Numbered from the stretch's first letter, positions 33,748 to 48,309 are shown. The stretch is DNA of 64,000 bases from Knoxdaviesia capensis (GCA_001510575.1 LNGK01000008.1:1624340-1688339), one strand, 5' to 3'. The notes: generated by a model from the letters alone, not told the origin. Translations and numbers: made by a program.

Positions 33748-34629
33748 ATGCGGTGACTGGCCATTTTAGGTGAAGGAACACCTCTTCTACTTATCTACAT
33801 TATTTTTTCCTTTGTTTATCTTTTTCGGTCTTGCATTTTTTCTGGGAGGGGACGGATGATTGGCATTAAGAATCTAAGGTGGGATGAAGCCGGGAAGGAA
33901 CAAGTGATTGCATGCAGGACTGGGAGGAGTTTGTTTCTCTTATGCTTTTTGATTTTTTCTTCTTCGGCAAGAGGAGGAACAGATCGGCGCAAGTTCTTGT
34001 GTAAGTTATAGGGAAGTTTTTTCTTACCGAAAGGCCTTCTTCTTATTTTTCTCCGCAGGGCTACGGAAGCGGTTGAGAATATTTCCTTGCTTCTTTTTGT
34101 TCCTCTGTTTCTCTTTCTTCGTTTCTTTACGTCTTGTGCGTGATGAAATGGGGTGGGTAGGCGGACTTTGGAGTTTTTGTGACTCATGTGTACGAGACTT
34201 GTGAAGGGGGGAAGAGAAGAGAGGTGAGGGCGGTGATTAGAAATAGTGGTGATACGAAGGACGAAGAATTCTTACGTATTTCATTATCCTTTTTCCAATA
34301 CGCGTGCTCTTCTTTCTTTTTCCTTCTCTTGCTCGTCTCTCGTGTGTTCCAAAATTCTCCTCGTCTTCTTGCTCTCCTCGTTTCACTGCGGCCCCGTGGC
34401 CCAGGCACTACTTCTGTGATGGGGGCGTGTGCTGGTGATATACGACGCGGGGATGCAACACGGAACAAGACCGAAAGAAGAAGATGATGATGACGGAGGA
34501 GCAAAGAAGCGGAGAGACATACTTTTGAAACTTTACCTGCATACATGCAACGCATACGTTTTTTTATCCTAGCTAACTAACGTCGTCTCTCTCTCATACC
34601 TTAACTTTCTTCTTGTTCTGACTACTACA

Positions 34630-34711
<82 letters not shown>

Positions 34712-36795
34712 GCTTCTCTATACCTAACCCGCCTCATACTTACTACTCTACTTCACTCCGTGCTATCTCTTCATCGTCAGGCCTTCTTAGCTTGCTTGTT
34801 GGCCAACTATCTCACCTGATTCTTTTCCAAGATTTTTTGTATAATTCTCCGGTCGAAACATTGCGTGTTTATATGGTGACTTGTGCGGGTTTGATAGTTC
34901 GGGGTGTTTGGCGAAGCGGCCCGTCCAAACGTGCCGGTTGTCGTCGTCGTGAGGACACGTATAAGAGAGCGGAGATTGGGGGTGTTTGGTCCCGGTTTGT
35001 ACGGCAGGACAGCCAGCGGGAGTGGTGGGCGTGTGGTGAGTGTGGCGGGGAAGATGCCGTTGCGGACTGCTTGCTACGGGGCACGATGCGAAGGGGAGGG
35101 CATTGATATCTGGCGAGCATGCTCAGACGTCGGTATATCAGGTTTCCCAGTAAGCCAGGTGTAGGCATCCTCCTGTCCTGGCTAAACGCGAGCACAATTT
35201 CTTGAGAAAGAAACCCGCGCAATGGCTGTTACGTATGATGTATAGATACATGATAAACAAATCACCTGAACATGTTCCCGATGAAACAGATGTGCGGGAT
35301 TGTAGTCATGACGAAGTCGTGAGAACCAAGCTTGAGGGGCACCTCAGCCAAACGTAGAAAAACAAAGAGAAGTCATTAATTATCGATCTACCCACGACCG
35401 GATATCCATCAGCCATCTATCTATCTCTCATCCTTCTCTCGGGGTATAAATCCAAAAAGTCCAAAAAAGCAGGAAACCAGAACCGAACAAAACGTGTAGA
35501 ACATCGAACAAAATAAAAGACCCAGAAAATAACTCTCGTACACCTCATGTATCTATTCCTCATTCGAAGATCTCTTCTCCACAGCCTCTTGGTCATCTCA
35601 AGATCCTTCTAAAACCACCGTCAAGAGCGTCGTATCCACCGCAATGGGGGAGTGCCTCTCCCTCTCGATTGGGGCCGGAGTTCATGCTCCACCCCCGGAC
35701 CAGAGACGCGGCATGCTATCACTCCATGATTGAAAAGCCAGCATCATGAACTCGATAGAGTGGACTTGAGGGGAACACACCACACTGCTAGCCACCTTCC
35801 GCATATAAAATTCCTCCGACATCATTCAGTGATGATGAACCAATGCAAGAACAGAACAAAAGGGGATAACAATAACAAGCAAAACGACCAGGGGAAAATC
35901 TTCCGAGGCGGGGGAAAGTCATTGAGATCTACCATCCCTAGACCCCAGACATGAAAAAGGGAACTGAGCAGCAAGACATGAAAAGCCCAGGGAGCAGAGA
36001 AGAAGACACAAACAGAAGAGCACAATGATTGGAAAACCGGAGCGAGCCACACACAGGAGAAAAAAAAGCATTGTAAAAAAAGTAACTGTCCCAACCAAGG
36101 TATCAATAGAAAGCAATAACAGAAACCGCCGCCGCATTCATCATTCACCCCCAACCGAAAAGAATTAAAACATGGCAAGCGATTGAACAGCCAGAGAAGA
36201 AAAAAGAAATACCCCTTCAATAGATGAAGTGACCTGAAATCCCCCGCCAATCCACTCGCAGAAATTCAAGCGTCGAGGAAACAAAGCAAACGCCACACGC
36301 GTGAAATGCCCCTCCAAGGAACCCCCGTCTCATCTCCTGCTCCATCTGCTGAATGCTGAGGACCAATTAGAAAAAAATCATGAATAAAAAAGAATACGAC
36401 CAGCTCTCCACGTCCAAGAAAACATGATCCTGGCGTAAAAGTCGAGCGTATAAAAAACAAGAAGCCAAAAACCAAAAGTAGGTACCGGTCGCGTGAGATA
36501 TGGAGAGAAGTGGTATTGACCGGCGCTAGCCGGAGCATTTACTGAAAGGGAAAATATCCGCCCAAAGCCAACCCCCCAATACACATCAGCTAGATGTGTC
36601 CGTGAAACGTGGTATATATAATGATGAATGAAGATGTGCCGGAAGTCGTTGTGAAATCTTTAGAAATAGAAATATAAAAGGGGTATCGTAAGGGAAGCTT
36701 CACAATATGTCGGTCATCAAAGAGAAATTAAAGACAAAAAGAGAGAAAAGAAACCAGGAAAGAAGAGAGGAAAAGAACATCTGTTCAACAGGAGA
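33748..36795. other. Intergenic between convergent cyclin gene and areA
   Basis: This 3-kb spacer contains the 3' UTRs of both genes and an ACT trinucleotide repeat. Frames in 35.8-36.6 kb on the minus strand are Phe/Cys-rich artefacts of A/G-rich sequence. In model aspergilli the areA 3' UTR is long and controls transcript stability, so the 35.8-36.8 kb part may be functional UTR. Confidence 0.5.
34630..34710 (+). repeat. (ACT)27 microsatellite
   Basis: An uninterrupted run of about 27 ACT/CTA units. Confidence 0.97.
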
Positions 36796-39700
36796 CTAGA
36801 GACTCATGGTGAGCCATTCCCACTCTTGAGGACCAGATGATTGAGGTTGCGCGCCAAGGATGGCATTGGACTGGTTTTGCATCAGAGAATTAGACGAGAG
36901 CATATTTCTCTGCGTGTTCGGGAACCCATTCGTCATGCCGATCGAGGCAGCTGCAGCGGCGGCTGCTGAGCCCGAGCCAGTGGACATGGAGTGAGGGGTC
37001 AATCGCACGGCTTCGTTGGATCCGGTCGAACCCGGGCTGTCGATATCCATACCAACCAGGTCGCTGCCTTGGCTCTTGCTATGGCGCCGTTGCCGCTTTG
37101 CTGATGCGCCGATATTTCTCGCCAGCGTGGCGGCTCCGGGTCCAGGTGTTGCCTTGAGGGGGGCGGCAGCAATCGGGACGACTCCCTTGCCGGAAGATGT
37201 ACCACCGCTTGATGAGCCGGCGCTACCGTGGAAGCTAGTCGGCGTACTTCCGGCAGTGTTGACTCCAGATCCAGCCAGGCTGATCGGGCTATCGCCGTCC
37301 ACTGCACTACCAGCGCGAATCATCGAAGGGGGCGTTGTAACCAGAGTAGGCCCGGGAGTGGAAGAAATGGCCAGTGTGGAATTTTTCCGGGACGGCATTC
37401 CCGAGCTGGGGCCCGAGCCGGGCCCAGGGGTCTTTTTTGACGATCTTGTGCTTGTACCACCAACGGGAAGTCCGGTTCCTGAGCCACGGTTGCGCTTCTT
37501 GATGACGTCGGTTTTGAGTGACAATGGTCGCACAACACCGTGGAGCTTCAGGAAGAGACCGCAAGCGTTGCATAGGGGTTGACCCTCGGGATTCCGGCGC
37601 CACAGCGGGGTGGTCTGGGTGAAACAGTTGGTGCAAGTTGTGGGTGCCCCTCCCTCGCCCTGGTTCTGGAGGTTTGAAGCGGACCCGCTTTTCTGCAGTT
37701 TGGGTGACGATGGGCGGCTTGGGTGAGCGGAGGAGAATCCAGAGACCGACCCAGAGCCGTCGGCGGGAGGGGAGTTCGGGGTCGACTGAGCAATACGATC
37801 TTGAGCCTTGTTGCCGGATGTCGGGCGACCGGCGAGGTGGGTGGCAGGAGTGGAGGCGGTGCGAGAGAGACGCTGGCGACGCTCAGCAGAGGTACGGAAG
37901 GACTGGGATCGTCCGAGCGCCGAGGGGGCTTCCCAATCGCCATTACCGGTAGCATCAACCATTTCGGTGGTGGTGCCCCCGATAGTGACAGTCTTACGGG
38001 GCGGGCCACCGGGGTAGCGGGCGGCCTGGGTGCTGAATTGGCCAGGAAGAGATGCATCCCAGCCTAGCGAGTTGTTGTCGTCAACACCGGCGGTGGGGGA
38101 AAAGTCTTGAGGCATGGTAAGACGATCGGGGAAAGCGGGGGTGTCCTCATCGTCGGAGTCGGCACCGAAAGTGAAGACATTGTCTTGGGGGATGGATGCA
38201 ACACCGGGAGAGCGCACAGTTTGGTCGGAGAACACTTGGGTGGGATCGATATGGCCAAAGGAAGTTGGGGCGGTATTGAAGCTGGCGGAAGGTTCAGCAT
38301 TGTTTGCCGAAACAGGAAACATGGCATTTCCATTGGTTGCCCCATACATGAACTGCTGGCTCAAGGAGCTGTTCATAGCAGAATGGCTCTGGCGGAAACC
38401 GTGGGGTCGCTGACCGCGCACATCTAGAGAGTTGAAGTAAAAGCTTTCATTATCATTAAGAGGGTGGGGAGTTGAAACGGTGGATTGATAGGCCGATCCG
38501 GGGGGGGAGTAATATTCAGCGGTGTTGAGAGACGAGGATGGAACGGAGCTGTTGTACACGGCAGAGAAGGGTCCGTGGGGAATCATGGGAGAGGTGGAAG
38601 GAGAGAATGGGAAGGCATTCTGGAAAGGACCAGCCGAAGTGATGATGGGGTCATTATCGATGCTGAAGGTATCGAGGGGAAACGGAACACCGGGTTGGAC
38701 GTTGTGGTTGGCGATGGAGACCGAGGTACCATCGAGGGAGTATTCGTGAAGGTCACCATCGGGATCCAGATCGTTGGTGGTTGGGTTGATGCTATTAGTT
38801 GGGGGGACCTGAGGCGAGAAGTCGGCAGGGCGCTTGCGATTCTAGAAGGAACAAATAAAAATGACAGAGTAAGTTTTTGACCCCCCCCCAAAAAAACCAC
38901 CACAGAGTATCGTGGTGTCACGGAAGTGGTATGACTCACGCGTCGCTCATCGATGCTGGTCTTCCGTTGGTGTCGGCGGACATAATTGAACTCCTCCTGG
39001 GTACGTTGATGGTTGGGCGGAAATGGGACCGACTGAGGCATATTGAAGTGCTGCTGCTGAATAGACTCTCTGCGATTCTTGATGGGGATGGCGGAAGAGA
39101 GCGAGTGCGACGGCGCAGGCATGGCGACCTTGTCGTCGGTGAGTTTGGGTGGCTGGGGAGACGGGGAAGGACCGGTAGCGGGAGTAGCGATATTGTCGGC
39201 GAAGATGAAGTCGTCAAGATTCATGGCATCAGGCTTGATCATAGGGGCGTGCTCAGAAACCTTGCGCAGCTGGGCAATGCCGCTGGGGGCGTTAAGAGAG
39301 TTGGAAAGACCAACAGGCACGCGAGACTGGGTGCGGCCTCGGGCACTAGACAGACGGGAAGGTTGGGTTAGCAAACTGTGGCATGTAGAATGGGTGCAAA
39401 GAGACTGCGACGCGACGAGGGACAGAGAGATGTGACGAGTTGAGAGAGACGAGGCGCGAAGTAGCACTGATCACCACCAAACCACCCATGATCCAGGGTA
39501 GCCCTCGCGACGACGACGCTGGCTATGAGACATCGGACGGGTTGATTCAAGGATAAGGACGACGAGGCGCCATGAACGGCGGTGACACGAGAGGGAGCAT
39601 TCAGGGAGAGGGCACGAGGGATGATGGGTGGTGATGCGGGCCAGACTGGAGTCGGCGCGGGCCAAAAAAAGAAAAAAAGAAAAAAGACAAAACCTACGTA

Positions 39701-40251
39701 GAAGCATTGGCAGACTGGATTTTCCTCAAGTTCATGTTCATCAGTCTCCATGACAGGTTCTCTAGGCGCTGCTGGTCGGGCAACACATGCTTGGAGCGAA
39801 CGAAGAACTTCCATAGTTGGGTGGACAGAGGGTCTTCGGACTGCATCTCATGCATCGACTGCTGATGCGCAGGAGGGGTCATGAACGACGGGAACATGGC
39901 TTGGCTCTCGCTGAGCAAGTCTCGTAGAGCATCGGATTTGGCAGAGGCGATAGGATGGGAATCAACGGGGGCGGCGACGGAAGAAGAGTGGGCGATGGAG
40001 GCGGTGGCAGACGGAGACGGGCGTTGGATGCCGGGGTAGCTGGAACCGGCGTCGGGGCGCATGGTCCTCGAAGCTGGAGACGGTATGGATGAATAGTCAC
40101 GGTCGCGGAAAGAAGACATGTCCTGCGGCATCATGCCGCTGTCTGGCCGGCGGGGAAAGCGGTAGTCGTGATCTATAGAGTGATTCATGGCAGCCAAGGC
40201 GTTCATCGACGTCGATGGAGCGGTCATTGTGGCGGCAGAGCGTGCTGCCAT
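36796..40251 (-). CDS. areA: GATA-type nitrogen regulatory transcription factor AreA
   Basis: Three exons on the minus strand (40251-39698, 39345-38940 and 38841-36796) give 1,001 residues, longer than the roughly 880 of aspergilli. Residues about 137-175 (DPLSTQLWKFF onward to LENLSWRLMNMNL) are the AreA-family N-terminal motif. APSGIAQLRK, MNLDDFIFADN, RKTSIDERR and KRPADFSPQVPP are further family blocks. The zinc finger is C723-x2-C-x17-C-x2-C747, followed by the basic tail VVRPLSLKTDVIKKRNR. The protein ends in QEWEWLTMSL, the conserved tail that in A. nidulans takes part in NmrA-mediated repression. AreA activates genes for secondary nitrogen sources at HGATAR sites when ammonium and glutamine are low. 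Intron 1 (352 nt) is long, but the ends restore conserved sequence and a GCTAAC branch site is present. Confidence 0.95.
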
Positions 40252-41060
40252 GACAAGACCGACGGCAGAGTCCCGATGGGGAGCCGAGGAAGGGAAAAAA
40301 GGAAGCAGAAAAAGGAAAGAAATATGTAGATATATATGATGTGATAGGGATGGGTTATAGAGGCGAAAAAAGGACGATATTTCTTAAGAGCTCGTAAATT
40401 AAATAGGAATTATATATATACAGTCAAGATCCCGAGACAGGAAGAATGCGACTCAGGAAATGCAACAGTAAGAGACGGAGTGAAGATGGAGAGAGAAGAA
40501 CATTTGGGGAGAGGTTGGAAGAAGGAGAAGAAAGAAGAGAGGAATTATCGAAAGAAGCGGGAAATAGTGAGGAATGATGATGAACAGATGATGATTAGAA
40601 AGAAAAAAAAAAGAAAAGAAAACTAGACGGTGACAATTGCCGGAATCGAGGATTAGAGAGGGAAAAAAAGAGGAAGGAAGAGAAGAAGCGAGTCCGGACG
40701 CGGAGAAGAGAGGCGATGAAGTGGAAGGAGGGAAAGAACGGTATAGTAGGGAAGGAAGCAGGGGAGGGAAAAAAAAAAGCGGCTGTTGCGGTGGGTGGCT
40801 GTAGGCAAAATTGAGGAGAAGAGAGAAGAGCGAGGAAATTCTGGATATAGTGGAGGGGGGGATTGCAATAGGGTGTGAAATCCAGGGTAGTAGCGACGGA
40901 GCAGACAACGGCAGGAACAAGAGAGGAGGGGAAGGAACCAAAAAACGAGGGAAAGAAGGCGGCGAACCGAGAGGGAAAAATGTCAGGGAAGGTGCAACTT
41001 CCAGGCCACACACTCACACTGCCACTACAGCCTTAGCAGACAGGAAAGAGCGACCCGAGC
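40252..41060 (-). promoter_or_regulatory. Pyrimidine-rich leader of areA
   Basis: The plus strand is strongly purine-rich (GGAAGAGA-type), so the areA sense strand is CT-rich over about 800 bases. This mirrors the leaders of sub2 and the cyclin gene and likely includes the core promoter and 5' UTR. Confidence 0.5.
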
Positions 41061-42108
41061 GGAAAGAAGGATTTGGAGGCGTTTTTTGGGGGTTAGTTTT
41101 TGACTGGCGACTGACTGGTTGGCTCGGTTTTCTCCTACAGCTGGGAGAATCTCGCTTGGGTGGGAGAAGGTCGCGCCGGTGATTTTACTCCATCCTTTTA
41201 AGAAGCAGACACGAGATGGTGATCGCGAGACTTCTTTTCGTCTTCTTGGTTACAGTGTTTACAGATTCTATGTGCCAGTAACCGAGAAAATTTCTCGTCG
41301 GCTCTAACGAATATAAAATTGCCTTCTTATGTCTTTGCGACGACGACCCGTCCTGGTCGTATTATTACTTGTTTTTTCTGGGTCCAGGAGGGGGAGCGAA
41401 GGGACTGGCACAGAAAGATGGGGCCAAGCGAAACGAAAAAAGTTGCGCGGATGGGGGGAATCGGTCGACGAATGATCGTGGGAAGTGGATTTTTTTTTTG
41501 GGACGCCAAAAAATTGAAGGGTCGGTAGGGACAAAGTAAATGGCGACCAGGACAAGGCGCGGGCGCCCGGTGGGGTGGGAAGAGACGAAGAAGAAAAGAA
41601 GAAGAGGGGGAGACTGTCGCAAGGATTTCCCGTATTCTGGAGTGTTCCCGGCGCAATAAGACTTCTTCTAGCTGTTTACTGCGTCGTAGCTCGTGCAGTC
41701 TGCTACAACGGATGGGAAGAGAAATCCACTATAACGTACTGCTTCCGCGTCCCCGTCGTGGATTAGCGCTGGCGTGGGAAATTTGGAACAGTGTGTACTG
41801 TACATATAAGCTGCATACCGACCTTCACTTAGGTGCATACTGGAGTCGTTTCCTGCGGCGGACTATTCGAGGCTTATTTGATGCCGTCGGTGCCGTTGCT
41901 GTCCTGTTTTGGAGTGTGGTGTGGTGTGGCGGCGGAGGCGGCGGCGGCGGCGGCGTTAAGGCCTAGACGTGGGACCGAAGCATTCTTCGACGAGGGAAGT
42001 ATAAGGTGACTTGTGTGCACAGGCAGTTCCGAAGGGGAGGAGAAGAACGAACGCACGGAAGAAACCACCAGGGCCACTCGCCGGCCGTGGTTCGTGCGTA
42101 CATAGATA

Positions 42109-42125
42109 TGTACAGTACAGTACTT
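42109..42125. repeat. Dispersed TGTACAGTAC motif, three-unit copy
   Basis: TGTACAGTACAGTACTT matches the copy at 24795. A further copy (TGTACTGTACAT) lies at 41794-41805. Confidence 0.6.
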
Positions 42126-42774
42126 CCTCTCCGATCGTCGCTGTCGTGCATATACACTACGAGTGTGTTCTCGCCCGGCAAATCCAGCATAGAGAAGAAG
42201 CAAGACAGGCAGGAACAAGAGCCGGTCAATCAGCGTCGAGATAATTTTGTCGAGCTCTTTCCAGTAGGCAGTGCTTTCAGAAGAATCGCTCCACCCACTT
42301 TTTCTGTTCTTTTTTGTACCTGGTACGTATCCAGTACATACATGCAGGAGCGGATACAGGTACTAGCGGGAACACCTTCCGTCTCTTTCGCCCACTGGTG
42401 TGAGGTTCTGTGTGGTGCCTGCTTCCTATTCACCGAAACAAGCTGGGAGGTCGTGAGAATCGTGCCGACGTGGTTCGGGACCGGGAGACACGCATGCCTT
42501 TTCATCTCGACTCCAGGTTGTATACTCCGGAGTGTGTGTTAGGCCCTCTCCCGGGTCATATAATTGACGACACACCGCCATGAAGCACAGAAGCGGGGGG
42601 CTCTCTTTCTTCAGCATCCATGAAACCATGAAACCGAGGAGGGGAAGAAGAGACAGGCTCACGTACGAAGCAACAGTGTAGTGGACTTTAACAGAGTACT
42701 GTAGAGTTCATCGGTACACTACAAACGCCCACGTATTCCACCAGCTTATAGGCCAACCCACTGGTACTAGTTCT

Positions 42775-42810
42775 ATCCTGGCTGAAGTAAACATCCTGGC
42801 TGTAGTAAAA
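42775..42810 (+). repeat. Short direct repeat, two 17-bp units
   Basis: TCCTGGCTGAAGTAAA and TCCTGGCTGTAGTAAA lie 19 bp apart and differ at one base. The role is unknown. Confidence 0.7.
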
Positions 42811-45800
42811 AGAAAAAAAAAAAGAAGCTTGCCAGGCTTATGCCACGGTAAATGGTCACTAGGATTATCCTACACTTTGTTGCTCTGTGTGCTGCGCAAC
42901 GGGAACTTCACCATTACGCCAGCCGCGGCTTTCGCGAGAAACGGCATTATGGCAGAGGGAGCAGTGCTGTGTCCATGTACACTATGTGAAGATAGATAGA
43001 ACTGTGCAGTGAACTACATGCATATAGTTGTACTGTATCTACGACAGCTCGTGACTGTGTAGGTACATATAAGCAACATCGTGCAAGACCCGCTCTTCCA
43101 CGAAGCAGAGGTCTCTCTCATCGTAATGAACGTGTAAGCGAACCTGGCAAAACGGCGGGCCTAGGCCTGCCTGGCGTGGAAAGAAAACTGTGAAAATAGT
43201 CCCTTCGTACCTTCACTGTACCTGAGTACAACTTACAGAAGAGAGAGAGAGAGAGAGAGCGCGAGAGGCCGAAAAGATGTGTGTGCGTGTGTGTGTCGGC
43301 ATGTCCAGGTTTATGGTTCGAATCCTGGCAAGAAAGGCAAAAACGAGAGAAGACGACCACCCCCAGTGACCAGTGAGGGCGGCTGAAAAATTAAAAAATT
43401 GAAAAGAAAATTGGCGTAGGAAGGGGGGGCGCAGAAAACCCTGGTTGGGACAATCAACTCATATGCCTAACAAGCTGGCGTTGGACCTGCCTGGGTTCCC
43501 CTCTCTCCGGTCCAGGAAGAGAACATATATTCAAATATATATGCAGATAATACTTTCCAGTGACATCAGCCGGAAACCATAATTGCTGCCGTCGCCTTTC
43601 TCTGAACGCAAGAGTTCGGTATCCAGGCCGCGTCTGTCCGCATATTTGTCTCTCTTTCTCTGCAAGTTGAACCCGGGACATAAAACCGGCGAAGCAGTGG
43701 TTCACCAGCGAGCAGTCTCTGCTATTGTGCAGGGCCTGGTACAATATCCTGTAGTGAGTGGGGTGGTGGAAACTGGGAAAGTACGTACGACTTTGCGGTA
43801 GTCGCAACCCACACCGGAGGGAAAGCTGGGCTGGTACGCTAGTGGAAGCTAGGCAGGGGTGTGAGTGGGACGCACTTGCATCTCTTTTTTCCTCTCTTGC
43901 CTCTCTTTCCTCACTCTTTCTCTCTTTCTCGTTCATTCCCCCCCCACACACACACACTCTCTCCCTCACTCTTTCTCTCTCTCTCTCTCACTCTTCTCTC
44001 GCGTCTCACCTTGGGGGGTGCTCCTTCCTTCTGCCGTGTTTCTCTTCATTCGTCGCTTCCTTCTTCTGGGTCTCCCATGCCCCCTCCTTCCCTTCCCTGG
44101 CTCTGCGTGTAAATTGTGGTGTGGGACGTGCAGAGCGATTCCGGAGTTCTGGCCTGCAGATGCAATGCGACCTTGGATATATAATGGGATGTGTAGTATT
44201 TCTTCCTCTTCCTCTTTGGCTGCAATATAACGCGCTTCCGATGTTCGCTTGCTCCGGTTTCCCCCCATTTTGCATGTCTATGTGGGTGGCATTTGCTTTT
44301 CCTACAGAGGAAAGAACAGAGTGAGGATGCTTAATCTCCTGTTCGCGGTGGGAAATCACCAGATAGACAGGCCATCACCAGATGTGCAGAGAACCCGATG
44401 CTGTCTGCTCCTCCTAGTTCGAGAGTCTAGAGCAATACAGCGTCCCGGCGTTCTCGTCACTTGTAAAAAAAGAAGAAGAAAGAAAGAAAAAGGTGTTCTC
44501 CATCTTCCTGCTTTGTCGTACTCCAACCGCATATATTTCTTCCACCCAGTCGCGATCCTGTAAGTCACTGTCGCCTCTCCTCTCCCAGTCTCCGTCCCCC
44601 AAAAGAACACCACCTAAATTCCCACTTCCATGCAGTATGCACCCATCCATCTGCATGCATAATGGCTCTAGCGCTTGCATATAAGTGGTTCTGTTAATTG
44701 TTTACAACCGAATTCTGGTCCCTGTTGCAAAAGAGATCAGTCACATCTTTCTTTTTCACTGCTCTGGAACCGACCTGACCAGAGCCTTTTGTTCACAGGT
44801 GCTGCCACTCCCCAATACGACAACTGGTTGTTCTTCTTCCAGTGCATGTGCACATTGGCCTTCCCTGTCTCTGCATCTAGAGCGAACTCAAAAACCCGTG
44901 TGGTTGCCACGTTCTTTGACAATCACGCCTGGAAACAGTATGGTCTTCCAAATCCACACTTAAGCAATGACCTGATGGGTGCTGTTTCCCGGCTTCTGGA
45001 ACGCTGATGCCTTGTATTCACGAAGCTGTGATGTGATGCTCGTCACATTTTACATGCCCGCGGTGCCTGGCGCGCACGCGCCGCAATCGAAAATCTGTGC
45101 TTCTTGTTCTTCTGAAGAAACTAGGGAATATTTCCATTCGACTGTTTTTTTATGACACGTTCGAAAAAGCCTGTGTGGCATAGAACAGACACAAGAACTA
45201 ACCTCCGAGTGCAATGTCAAGAAGCTTGTGCTTGAACATGGGCCACGCAGCTTCTGGCCGCGCCTGTCGATGACGCCTTCAACAGGCTCTTGTCTCCCTC
45301 TCTCTCTCTCAGCCTTACTTCCAAAAGCCAACCGAGGAGCAGATGTCTGTGAACACCCCAAACACGAAGCGTTAATCTTTCTGGAGAAAGATCCCTGGGC
45401 TTTGTTGGCCTTAGCCAATCACCCATGCCATCTATCTAATCCTTCATAAGCCGAGACGTTGAGTGGAAAGGGTGGTGACTGGTGAGGGGGATAGCTGGCC
45501 GAGGTTCCGGGTGAACAGGGCCGGGCCAGCTCCCTCATTCCACGGGAAGCAAAACGTTGAGGCGAAGAGGCTCTTTCAAGAACACACCGGACTGAAGAAC
45601 CACCAATTTAGCCAAAACGGCCAGAAGCATCGATCATCACCACCCCCCCCAGCAGTGGTTCCGCAATTCCTTCTTCTGTGGCGGACGTCTGTGAGAGAAA
45701 AAGAAGAAAAAAAGGCCCCTGCTTCACCCTAACCTAGCCGACCAACCGACCTTTGAAAAACGATTCATCTAAAGGTCGAGTCGGGCCATTTTTTAGCAAG

Positions 45801-48306
45801 CCAGGCCCAGCGAGATTTAAAATGACGAACGCACGCTGGACGGCCGGGCGGGCTTGTCCTGATATATCTGGGTTCCAAACGCACGGAGGGGGGCCCGATC
45901 AGGAACTAGGCCGACTAGGTCGAAATACCTACCTAAGTATACGTGGTGAATGGTATTACTGAAGTTGCGGCCCCGGGGTCCGCAGGGAAATTTCATATTG
46001 CATGCCACGCAGAACCGCCACGCGATGATCGACGGACGGTTTCGTGCAGCCGTACTGTATGTGACGAAGAGAGAGAAAATGCTTTAGACTGGGTGTGTGA
46101 TCTTGGAAACGCCAGGCATGAATATACGGAAATACATGTATTTTAAAGCCATGTGCCTGCACGACATTCTTGGATGTATGGCCGGCGATCTCAGGCACAT
46201 ATGACCATACCGCCAGTATTATTACTTATTTCGTGATTCTGGCTGGTGGTGGCCAAAACCCGAAATCCATGACTTTCAATATTAGCTTCCAGCAACCCAA
46301 AAACCCAGACTTGGGCCGATGTCTGCTTGTGACCAGGGAACTTCCCGGCAGCTTCATCCGTCTCACATGTCCGTTTCCCATCACACTTTCAGTCACACTC
46401 CCCTTCCATGTCTAGTGTGACCGTCACCGCCCTTAACCCGTCCCAGACTCTCGGTCAGTGTAGTGTCTGTCGCCGTATGGCCCCGGGGGAAGGGGAAACC
46501 ATGCCTCGAGGGTTCCTAAATCCTTGGCCAACGCCGCCGCCGGCTCGACATACCAACCGTCTTTGGCGATCTGCATAGCTCATGCCGCGCCGGCGACGTT
46601 TCTTTCTTCTTGTGTTCTGTGAAGATGTGTATGAGAGAAATTCGGCATCCTGCTGGTTGGCGTCCGCCGCGGAATCCATAAAAAGATACTATATGTTTAA
46701 AATACGGACGTTACGCTCTTAGACTGGTATCCGAGCCCACGCTGGCCGGATATAACAAGTCCTTAGCCGTGCTTTTGGTCTTCTCCAGACAGCCCGCCCA
46801 GCGCAGAGAAGGCCCAGAAGCATTCCAGACCACACGAAAGATATATAAGAGGTGTATCAGTAGATATAATCCGCCGAGAAGGCTAAAAAAAAAAATCCCG
46901 CCCTGTTCGGGTTTCCTCCAATAACGGCGGCCGGGGACAGGCTAGCTCTCGGGCCTCAGAACTTAACTTCCCTCCCAGGTCCGCGCGGCCACTTGCATGT
47001 TAATCCGCCTTATAACACGGGGATAGAAGGCCAGAGAGAAGAGGCTGGCGTTTCCCCTCCACGAAGCCGAAGACAGCGTTCATACCGCCGGCCGCCCACC
47101 CACCCACTCTCGTTTCATTCGACCATGGCTAGAGCGACTTACATGTATTATGTGTGTACAGTACAGTCGAGGATAAAGTACACATCCAAAATTGCACACA
47201 TGATGAACGAAAGGAGAACCGGTACACTGGGCCTCCATCGACTCAAATACCAGACATGGGATAAAGAGTCGGGGTTGAAACATATCGACCAGACCTGCAA
47301 TATCTGCCGATCGGAATCCCGGGTGGCCTTGGACTGGCGGCCCCCCTTCCCACGGCATCTTCACCCACAGCTTCACTTCGCAGTCTCAGATCGGTTTGTA
47401 GCCCTTGGTCTCTGTTGACGGGCCGAGGACAAGTGCTCCGGCCTACGTATTAGCATGTCGCCACCGCTGAGCAGCATCACCGATCTTTTTATCCCCCCCC
47501 CCTCCCCCGTTCCACCAACCACCACCCCTGGCTAGAAGACCACCCGAAGACAAACTCTTGGAACCCCGGCGGGTGTCTTGCGTTCCAGTCGACTTTAACC
47601 ATCGGGCGAGAGAGAGAGAGAGCAATACAGAAGGCAAAAGCCGCCCCTGGTCTACATGCATGCATGCCCTGAGCCGCTCTCGGTCTCTCCCACTAAATTG
47701 GTCGATGGAATGCGCATGTTGTATAAGTGGAGTGGGGGGGGGCAGAAGGCCAGGGAGGAGGAAACAGCCAGCGGTGGTTCTGGAAGAGATCAGCGAGTTA
47801 TATTTGCTGCTTCTGCTTCTGCTCGCGGTTAAGCGACCCTCTGCACGCCCGGAAACGGTACACGCTATTAGCCGGGACGCGGAACAGCAAAAGCAACGAA
47901 ACAAAGGATGATGCGCAATCGATGCGGTCGGTGGTGTCTCAGTGAAACAGAAAACCAAAAACCCCCCCAAAAAAGAAGGAAGTTCACCGCACTTCTGGGA
48001 TATATCTTCGTAGGCTGGGCCCGGTACTTGATAGCTTCAACTTCCATGTGCCACTGAATTCACCACCCACAATATTGAAACCTACTAAAGCCGGCCGGGT
48101 GTTTTTCCTCAATAAGGTTACAAGATGCTGCAAACGCAAGAAAGAAAAAGAAGAAGAACAAAAGTGGAAGAACGGAGTGGAGAGGGGGAAGCAAAGCCAG
48201 TGACAGATCGAACTTGGACGAAAAGAACATTAAGATCTACAGTGGGTTTTTTGGGGCTTCGATTATTTTTTTCGTCGGCCCAGGCGTTGACGTTTTATCC
48301 GCCGTC

Positions 48307-48309
<3 letters not shown>

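Noticed and set aside
43300..43340. GGTTCGAATCC block resembling a tRNA B box
   Set aside because: No A box, acceptor pairing or T-run accompanies it. The pieces around it form only a short local palindrome.
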